DNA of 12,825 nt, taken from assembly GCA_023230175.1 (NCBI GenBank), contig JALNXV010000062.1:1-12825 (forward strand), given 5' to 3'. Position numbers and translations under genes: made by a program. The notes below the pieces were generated by a model. The model saw only the letters and a program-made list of their open reading frames with translations. It ran no database searches and was not told the origin of the DNA. This DNA is from Candidatus Cloacimonadota bacterium. GTDB taxonomy: Bacteria; Cloacimonadota; Cloacimonadia; Cloacimonadales; WRIO01. Below, piece by piece: positions 7,422-12,825 of the stretch (positions are counted from its first letter, which is position 1; each line of letters starts with the position of its first letter).

Positions 7422-9151
7422 TAATTTTCTGATTCCTGATTAAAATCAATTAAAAATATCTCTACTGATAATCCTTTTGTGATATTTATAAAATGAACAA
7501 AATTTTTCTGGAAGCTGCGATTACCACCTTCAACGTTAGCTATAACTTTATTTCCAATAATTTCAAAACACATCTGCTCAATATTATCATCAAAATCAAT
7601 AATTATTCTATTTTCAGTCTCTTTAATTAATACTTTTTGCCTTTTATTGAGCCAATCAATAATGGTTGAGCAAGTCGCTACATAAGCATTTTGATAATTT
7701 AATTGATCAACAGTATATTCAAAAAGTTTATGCATATATGGGATTTCATAAAACAAGCTGTTAGAAAATTGGAAATGTACTAAACCACGTACTTTTTTAA
7801 CAGATTTAATTAATTCTTTAATAGAATTCATAGCAACATCAAAAGGGATATATTTATATTTTGTTAAATACAAAGTTTCATCTGAAAATGTTATTGGTAT
7901 TTCCCATAAAGGATCTCTATTCGTAGGACCTTGAATAGAATATATTGGAAAAGGTAAAGAAAAACCATTAATGAAACAATTTCTGTGTGGTATTTTTTTA
8001 GTTGAAGAATACTTAAAATGTAAATCAGTATGAATTTTATGAAGATTACTATTTTCATTGTCAAGATTACTATGCCTAATACCATTGGGAAATTTCTTAT
8101 TATTAATTTTTAATGTTGAAACGAAATCTTCAATATTTTTCCTTAAATCTTCCATTGAAGGTTTTAATTTATTTGAAAATATAGAAAGTTCAGCCCCATG
8201 ATCATATAATTCTAAATGTTCTTTAATCAAATCTTTATCATCAATCTCATAATCAAAAATATTTTCTTTAGCACTATTTACTCCAATAAACCAAGTAGGG
8301 CGAAACTTATACTTACGCTCATAAAATGATATATCATAAAAATTCCAATAATCTTCTTGATTTGTGAAAAAATATTTGTACTTGCTTGCTAATGATCTAA
8401 ACAAATATTTCCATCTAAAACTCAGAAATAAATAAGGGTGCTCTAAAAAAGAGATAAGAATTGAGATAATATTCCATTTTTGCAATCTATCTAAATTGTG
8501 TGACAAAATAGCGGCCATAGACTGATTTGAAGGCCATAGACAACGCTTAATCTGAAAACAATTAATACTATTATGTTGTCTGTTAGAGACTAACTCATTA
8601 ATCAATTTATCAAGAACATCTAAATAATAATTTATGAAAGGTACATTGAAATAATCATAAAATCCTAACTCTTCCAAACATAAATTACCTTTTGAGTCTT
8701 TTTTATTTAAATGATTTTTGTCATCATCAACTAATTGAAAATATATATTTCCAATTAAATCAAATTCAAAACAAGCAAAAAGGTCATTATTACGATGAGA
8801 TAATTTAAGAGGAACACTAAATCCTTTTTTTGTAGAAATTATCGGAACATCAACTTCATACTTAAATGTCTTAATGAAATTTTTTAAATTATCACCAGAA
8901 AAAGCTCCCGGTATATAGAAATTTTTAACAAAAGGAATAAATATAACAGAGTGATGTCTTATCAACATATCAACAATGTCATTTTCAGGAAGATTAACAC
9001 TATAATATATGACTAAATCATTAGGCTCAATCTCGACTCCATCCTCAAGGTATTTCCATGAGTATCCACCAATTTCAAGCAAATAATTTAAAGAATATTT
9101 AATCAGATTACTATACTTTGAAATTGCCGGATCAATATATACGGCAATCAT
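7421..9151 (-). CDS. Polysaccharide deacetylase-like (NodB-like) protein with altered catalytic motifs
   Basis: A 576-residue protein without a signal peptide. Residues 1-200 form an N-terminal domain as in long deacetylase-like proteins of Bacteroidota (DUF7033-type, from memory). Residues about 203-505 follow the deacetylase plan. In that family motif 1 is usually THDVD; here it is SHNLD (217-221), with the central Asp changed to Asn. The second region is DHGAELSIFS (317-326), where a histidine is kept. The usual R-Q-H-Y-L-R stretch is GIRHSNLD (357-364). WEIPITFSDETL (416-427) matches the conserved stretch before the last motif. Residues 505-576 look like a beta-rich C-terminal domain. It may be a pseudoenzyme or have changed specificity; this is inferred from recalled family motifs. 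AAGGAG lies 5 nt before the ATG. It follows the FemAB-like gene by 50 nt and overlaps the next transferase by one base. Confidence 0.7.
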   Translation of the reverse strand: MIAVYIDPAISKYSNLIKYSLNYLLEIGGYSWKYLEDGVEIEPNDLVIYYSVNLPENDIVDMLIRHHSVIFIPFVKNFYIPGAFSGDNLKNFIKTFKYEVDVPIISTKKGFSVPLKLSHRNNDLFACFEFDLIGNIYFQLVDDDKNHLNKKDSKGNLCLEELGFYDYFNVPFINYYLDVLDKLINELVSNRQHNSINCFQIKRCLWPSNQSMAAILSHNLDRLQKWNIISILISFLEHPYLFLSFRWKYLFRSLASKYKYFFTNQEDYWNFYDISFYERKYKFRPTWFIGVNSAKENIFDYEIDDKDLIKEHLELYDHGAELSIFSNKLKPSMEDLRKNIEDFVSTLKINNKKFPNGIRHSNLDNENSNLHKIHTDLHFKYSSTKKIPHRNCFINGFSLPFPIYSIQGPTNRDPLWEIPITFSDETLYLTKYKYIPFDVAMNSIKELIKSVKKVRGLVHFQFSNSLFYEIPYMHKLFEYTVDQLNYQNAYVATCSTIIDWLNKRQKVLIKETENRIIIDFDDNIEQMCFEIIGNKVIANVEGGNRSFQKNFVHFINITKGLSVEIFLIDFNQESEN

Positions 9152-9156
9152 ATTTA

Positions 9157-9162
9157 CTCCTT
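9157..9162 (-). promoter_or_regulatory. Strong ribosome binding site of the deacetylase-like gene
   Basis: AAGGAG on the minus strand, 5 nt before the ATG at 9151. It fixes the start and is the best site between the response regulator and the propeller gene. This suggests that the coupled six-gene block is loaded with ribosomes here. Confidence 0.75.
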
Positions 9163-9175
9163 AAGACCTTTTTGC

Positions 9176-9206
9176 TAAAGATAAAAACAAATATAAACAT
9201 GTCAAA
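9176..9206 (-). promoter_or_regulatory. Possible Bacteroidota-type promoter (TTTG-N19-TATCTTTA)
   Basis: On the minus strand, TTTG (9206-9203) is followed by a 19-nt spacer and TATCTTTA (9183-9176). The Bacteroidota vegetative consensus is TTTG, 19-21 nt, TAnnTTTG, so the -33 box and spacing match and the -7 box matches except for its last base. It lies in the 50-nt gap just before the deacetylase-like gene and would give a short leader that includes the AAGGAG site. The region is very AT-rich, so a chance match is quite possible, and the organism may not use this sigma-factor specificity. Confidence 0.3.
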
Positions 9207-10176
9207 TACTTTTTTTGATTCTATAGTAGTTTTGCAATCGATTATCAAATTGACTTTTAAAAAAAGCAATACTTTCTGTATTTGCACCACAAAAATCAAA
9301 ATATTTAAATGGATAAGTAGCTGTTAATAATAATTTATCTGCATTAGTAAAAATATAATTCAAGCAAAACACATTTGCTCCTATATTATTACCTCTTTCG
9401 TTTGCAGCAGCGATAAAATCATAAAGATAATTTTGGTTAATATCTACTAAAAGAATCCTGAAAGCTATAGGCTCGTTACTATCTAAAACAGAAATCATCA
9501 AGCAGAATTTGTCTTCATAAAGTTGATTAAAAAACCTTAAATATTTTCTCATAGTATATCTATGTAATACATTTTTTCTAATATTTAGATCGTTACACAA
9601 TTTTTCAGCAATATCAATATCCCAATCAAGAGAAATTTGTAAATTATTAGATACAGCTTTTTTTAAATACTTTTTTTGCCTTAGGTACAAATCATTTGGG
9701 TCATAAGTATTAATATCTTTTATATAGGTATATCGAGGACTACATTTAAATCCTTTCCAATCAAAAGCTCGTGCATCATTAACTCTATAATCAATATCCA
9801 AAGATACTTTAAAGTAATGTTTTTTAAGATAATCAGCAACTTCTTTTAGTAAACACAATTTTAAATTTTGACTTTCAAATTCATACTTTTTAGAATTTAA
9901 AAAAAAGCATAAAGGAGTATAATAATACTCCAAAGGCTGAATAACATACCTAATAGTAAATTTTTTCTTCTCAAAAATAGGCATAAGCAATAAAATTGAA
10001 GAAAAACTATGATTTTCTTGATTCTTGTCTCTTTTTGAAACTATAAGATAATAAGGATCAAGATTATCTCTTTCAGCAAAAATTGTGATAAATTTTTGTT
10101 GTGCCCATAAAGGCAACTTAATCGTATCAGGTATTTCAAGATTATTAATAGGAATTTTGCTAATTTCATAACTCAT
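9202..10176 (-). CDS. FemAB/GNAT-like acyltransferase of a polysaccharide cluster
   Basis: A 324-residue soluble protein. The pattern is that of FemAB-like double-GNAT proteins (Acetyltransf_6 type). The signs are a basic helix RQKKYLKKAVSNN (166-178), central strands with IAFRILLVDINQNYLYDF (237-254), and FDFCGANTESIAFFKSQF (293-310) followed by YYRI. The last block corresponds to the conserved D-F-x-G-A-N ... F-K-x-x-F signature of this group. Family members transfer aminoacyl or acyl groups, for instance to peptidoglycan precursors or glycans. Here the glycan neighbours suggest glycan or lipid-linked sugar acylation (inference). It lies 42 nt after the response regulator, with no terminator in the gap, and 50 nt before the deacetylase-like gene. 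Only a weak TAGG site, about 10 nt upstream, supports the chosen ATG. A nearby ATG at 10183 is out of frame and stops at once. Confidence 0.75.
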   Translation of the reverse strand: MSYEISKIPINNLEIPDTIKLPLWAQQKFITIFAERDNLDPYYLIVSKRDKNQENHSFSSILLLMPIFEKKKFTIRYVIQPLEYYYTPLCFFLNSKKYEFESQNLKLCLLKEVADYLKKHYFKVSLDIDYRVNDARAFDWKGFKCSPRYTYIKDINTYDPNDLYLRQKKYLKKAVSNNLQISLDWDIDIAEKLCNDLNIRKNVLHRYTMRKYLRFFNQLYEDKFCLMISVLDSNEPIAFRILLVDINQNYLYDFIAAANERGNNIGANVFCLNYIFTNADKLLLTATYPFKYFDFCGANTESIAFFKSQFDNRLQNYYRIKKSI

Positions 10177-10218
10177 TAATCATTGCCTACATTGGTTAAC
10201 TTAGAATCATACTTCTTT

Positions 10219-11646
10219 TTATCGAGAATCTTGTTCATAAGTAATAATTTTATTACGTAAAGTCCTGGTTGTTATACCTAAAATTTCAGCAGTTTCATTT
10301 TTACTGTCATTAGTTTTTTGCAAAGTCTTAAAAATTATTTCCTTCTCGATATCGGCAAAACTTCTTCTATCAATCTTTACCCAATCTAACGAATCTTCTG
10401 TAATATTTTGAATTGACATAACAGTCGGTTGAATATTATCATTTTTTTGAGAACTCTTATTATAAACTCCACTTATAAATGAAAAAGAATCAGCTTGCAA
10501 AACCGATTTTTGAGTTGTAATACAAGCTCTTTCAATAGTATTTTGTAATTCTCTAATATTGCCCGGCCATGTATAAGAAAGTAAAAATTCAAGAGCTTCT
10601 GATGAAATTGCTTTCTGAGGAATACCCAACTCAAAACATACTTTTTTCAAAAGATGTTCAACAAGATATGGTATATCATCAAGTCTATCTCTAAGTGGTG
10701 GCAAACAAATTGGTACAATACTTAAACGAAAAAAAAGGTCTTCTCTAAAGTTACCTTTTTTTACTTCATCTGCAAGGTCTCTATTTGATGTAGCAATAAT
10801 TCGAGTATCTATTTTTATTGGTAATTCATTCCCAATTTTTATAATCTCTCTTTCTTGTATCACTCGCAACAATTTAGCCTGTAAATCAAGATTCATTTCA
10901 CTAATTTCATCTAACAAAATAGAACCTTTATCTGCAAGTTCAAATTTACCTCTTGTTGTTTTAATTGCCCCGGTGAAGGCACCCTTTTCAAAACCGAACA
11001 ATTCAGATTCAATTAACGTTTCAGGTATTGCTGCACAATTAATCTTAATAAAATTATTTTTATTCCTTGGACTAAGCTCATGAATAGCCTCAGCTATTAA
11101 CTCCTTACCTGTTCCACTTTCGCCGGTTATCAGTACTGTTGAATTTGTAGGAGCAACCATTTTTACTAAGTCCATTATATCTGTAAGACCCTTACTTTTA
11201 CCAATTATTTTTGAATAATTTGTATTATCTCGAATCTTTTTTTGAAGATTCTTATTTTCAATAATTAATTCTTGTCTCTCAAAGATATGCTTAACAATCA
11301 TATCCAGTTCTTCAACAGATACCGGTTTAGTAATATATTCATACGCACCAAAAGCCATAGCCTGAGCTGCAGATTCGGGTCCACCAAAAGCTGTTAACAG
11401 AACTGTGTCTGTTTCAGGACAATGATTAGCAACAAATTTTAAAACATCTAAACCTGTCTTTATTGGCATTTTCAAATCTGTAAAAATCAAATCATATTGA
11501 TTATTTTTTATCTTAGCAATAGCTTCTTCTCCGTTAACTGCTGTATCAATTCTAAAATTTGAATATTCCGGAGTTGATTTAAAAAAGCTGGAAAAAAAAT
11601 CTCTTATTAGAGATTCATCATCAGCAATTAATATCTTTTTTAACAT
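10219..11646 (-). CDS. NtrC-family sigma-54-dependent response regulator
   Basis: A 475-residue regulator, numbered from the second ATG. The receiver domain (1-120) has acidic D9-D10, phospho-acceptor D57 (FTDLKMP), T85 and K107. The AAA+ domain (about 148-375) has Walker A GESGTGKE (175-182), the sigma-54 contact loop GAFTGA (222-227), Walker B GSILLDE (241-247), and WPGNIRELQ near 360. The C-terminal Fis-type helix-turn-helix (about 449-469) includes AEILGITTRTLRNKI. All key residues are intact, so it should activate sigma-54 promoters after phosphorylation by the upstream kinase. A start at 11652 (MFM...) would place AGGAAG directly against the codon; the ATG at 11646 gives a normal 6-nt gap, so it is preferred. 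It follows the kinase by 17 nt. No -24/-12 promoter was seen in the downstream gaps, so its target is unknown. Confidence 0.92.
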   Translation of the reverse strand: MLKKILIADDESLIRDFFSSFFKSTPEYSNFRIDTAVNGEEAIAKIKNNQYDLIFTDLKMPIKTGLDVLKFVANHCPETDTVLLTAFGGPESAAQAMAFGAYEYITKPVSVEELDMIVKHIFERQELIIENKNLQKKIRDNTNYSKIIGKSKGLTDIMDLVKMVAPTNSTVLITGESGTGKELIAEAIHELSPRNKNNFIKINCAAIPETLIESELFGFEKGAFTGAIKTTRGKFELADKGSILLDEISEMNLDLQAKLLRVIQEREIIKIGNELPIKIDTRIIATSNRDLADEVKKGNFREDLFFRLSIVPICLPPLRDRLDDIPYLVEHLLKKVCFELGIPQKAISSEALEFLLSYTWPGNIRELQNTIERACITTQKSVLQADSFSFISGVYNKSSQKNDNIQPTVMSIQNITEDSLDWVKIDRRSFADIEKEIIFKTLQKTNDSKNETAEILGITTRTLRNKIITYEQDSR

Positions 11647-11652
11647 AAACAT

Positions 11653-11658
11653 CTTCCT
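11653..11658 (-). promoter_or_regulatory. Ribosome binding site that decides the response regulator start
   Basis: AGGAAG on the minus strand is immediately next to the ATG at 11652 but 6 nt from the in-frame ATG at 11646. The second gives normal spacing and a protein starting MLKKILIADDE, as expected for receiver domains. Confidence 0.6.
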
Positions 11659-11663
11659 ATAGA

Positions 11664-12825
11664 TTATTTTGGATGTAAAAACAATGGCAAGTTAATAATA
11701 AAAGAACTACCTTTATTTAGGGTAGAATTAACGTGAATATCACCTTTATGTAATTGAATTATTTTTTTACAAATCGCCAAACCCAATCCATTTCCTTCAT
11801 CTTTAGTTGTAAAGAAAGGATTAAAAATTTTATAAAGAATCTCGTTTGAGATTCCTTTACCTGAATCAGATATTGAAATTTCTACATCAGAAAACAGTCT
11901 AATCAATTCATCCTTTTCATCTTGTTCTAAAATATCTGAGATTGGTTTAAAAAGATTTGTTTTAGTAGAAATTAATATTTTCCCGGACTTATGTATTGAA
12001 TCGCAAGCATTTTTCAAAATATTCATTATAACTTGTTGAAACAATTGAATATCAAGATATATTAAGGTTTCACTATTATCGATTTCAATTTCGAATGACA
12101 CTTGTTTATTATTCAGAGGAATAGACTCTTTGAAATAGTTTGTGATATCATATAAGAAATGAGAAAGATTAATTTGTGTGAAATTAAGTTTTTGTGGTCT
12201 TGTAAGAGTCAATAAATTTGAAATAATGTCATTGAGTTTTGTAACACCTTGAATAATTGAACGCACTAAATTCTTTCTTGAATCATTTTCATCAATTTGC
12301 CTATCAAGCAAACCTGCAAACCCTGTGATACCCGCAAGTGGATTTCTAATTTCGTGAGCAACTGAAGCTGACATTTCTCCTAGAGCAGCAAGAGTTTCTA
12401 TTTGCAATATCTTCTCTTGCATAATTTTAATTTCAGAAATATCATTAAAGGTTTCAACTGCTCCAAGTATTTGATTTTCATGATCTTTTAATAATGTAAT
12501 ACTAAATTCTACACTTTTTTCTTGATTATCAGCAGTAAGAATTATTTTTTGTCTATGGTACGACTCTTTTTTAGATGAAAGTGTATAAAGTGCAGAACGT
12601 GAATCACTATTATCAGGAGGACTTAAGACAGAATAACCTTTGCCTATTAATTCATCCTTATTATATCCGGTAATCATTTCAGCAGCACGATTAAAGTGAG
12701 TAATAACACCTTTTAAATCAATTACAACTACACCTGTGTAAATATTTTCAAGTACATTATTAAGAAAATTTTTTATGTATTCACCCTCAGCATATTTTTT
12801 TTCAAGTTCAATATTTTTACTTTCT
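11664..12825 (-). CDS. PAS-domain sensor histidine kinase, 5' end outside the window (partial)
   Basis: The 386 visible residues continue to the window edge. The frame stays open upstream of the ATG at 12677; those 49 extra residues include a charged helix (about 1-22) and the first half of a PAS domain (VLENIYTGVVVIDLKGVI, then FNRAAEMITGY), so that ATG is internal. The PAS domain ends near residue 125 (FNDISE). The HisKA dimerisation region has the phospho-acceptor H157 in AHEIRNPLAG. The ATPase domain has the N-box MNILKNACDSI, G1 SDSGKGIS, F-box FNPFFTTKDEG and G2 NGLGLAICKK, all intact. An insert of about 20 residues (LFKPISDILEQDEKDELIRL) lies between the N-box and G1. No membrane segment is visible in the part seen, which fits an NtrB-like soluble kinase but does not exclude an N-terminal sensor. 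Its partner is the NtrC-type regulator 17 nt downstream. Confidence 0.9.
   Translation of the reverse strand, partial: ESKNIELEKKYAEGEYIKNFLNNVLENIYTGVVVIDLKGVITHFNRAAEMITGYNKDELIGKGYSVLSPPDNSDSRSALYTLSSKKESYHRQKIILTADNQEKSVEFSITLLKDHENQILGAVETFNDISEIKIMQEKILQIETLAALGEMSASVAHEIRNPLAGITGFAGLLDRQIDENDSRKNLVRSIIQGVTKLNDIISNLLTLTRPQKLNFTQINLSHFLYDITNYFKESIPLNNKQVSFEIEIDNSETLIYLDIQLFQQVIMNILKNACDSIHKSGKILISTKTNLFKPISDILEQDEKDELIRLFSDVEISISDSGKGISNEILYKIFNPFFTTKDEGNGLGLAICKKIIQLHKGDIHVNSTLNKGSSFIINLPLFLHPK

Noticed and set aside
7891..8085. A 64-codon minus-strand open frame inside the deacetylase-like gene
   Set aside because: It is an out-of-frame hydrophobic shadow of AT-rich coding sequence, and the host frame is uninterrupted.
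9118..9327. A 69-codon plus-strand open frame spanning the gap before the deacetylase-like gene
   Set aside because: It is antisense to the ends of two real genes and lysine-rich only because of A-runs; nothing supports translation.
10241..10256. Perfect inverted repeat GTAATAA-TT-TTATTAC near the end of the response regulator gene
   Set aside because: It lies inside the helix-turn-helix codons (NKIIT) and has a 2-nt loop; in AT-rich coding DNA it is most simply a coincidence.
11647..11652. Start of the response regulator at the first ATG (MFMLKK)
   Set aside because: The AGGAAG site touches this codon, leaving no spacing; the ATG six bases further on is better placed.

Overview
The window is an AT-rich bacterial segment in which all nine genes lie on the minus strand, so it reads from right to left. 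The likely source is a member of the Fibrobacterota-Chlorobiota-Bacteroidota (FCB) supergroup. The clues are a secreted regulator-type beta-propeller with a C-terminal PNPF / FlgD-like sorting domain, a polysaccharide deacetylase-like protein of a type I recall from Bacteroidota, and short hairpin intergenic repeats like those I recall from such genomes. Clear AAGGAG Shine-Dalgarno sites and an NtrC-type sigma-54 activator fit an uncultured FCB lineage such as Cloacimonadota better than classical Bacteroidetes. This assignment is inference; no rRNA or other phylogenetic marker is present.

Layout, in transcription order. (i) 12825-11664: a PAS histidine kinase whose 5' end lies outside the window. 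(ii) 11646-10219: its NtrC-family response regulator, 17 nt later. (iii) 10176-9202: a FemAB/GNAT-like acyltransferase. (iv) 9151-7421: a polysaccharide deacetylase-like protein with altered catalytic motifs. (v) 7421-6291, 6294-4942 and 4945-3797: three GT4-type glycosyltransferases. (vi) 3807-2752: a membrane polyprenyl-phosphate sugar-1-phosphate transferase (WecA/MraY superfamily). (vii) 2755-353: an 800-residue exported beta-propeller protein. The six genes from (iv) to (vii) are joined by overlaps (1-nt TAATG, 4-nt ATGA three times, one 11-nt), which indicates translational coupling. (viii) 352-1: non-coding DNA that carries a near-symmetrical hairpin repeat element.

Working model. The lipid carrier is loaded by the WecA-like enzyme, extended by the three glycosyltransferases and possibly modified by the FemAB-like and deacetylase-like proteins, giving a surface glycan (LPS O-chain, capsule or exopolysaccharide). 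No flippase, polymerase or exporter is visible. The terminal propeller protein is exported and probably surface-attached; its two-propeller plus sorting-domain layout resembles PorZ of type IX secretion. The two-component pair directly upstream may regulate the cluster, but no sigma-54 promoter was seen in the gaps.

The most unusual structure is at 41-225. It is an inverted pair of hairpin arms with conserved loops, linkers and spacing, while the stem sequences differ between arms but stay fully paired.
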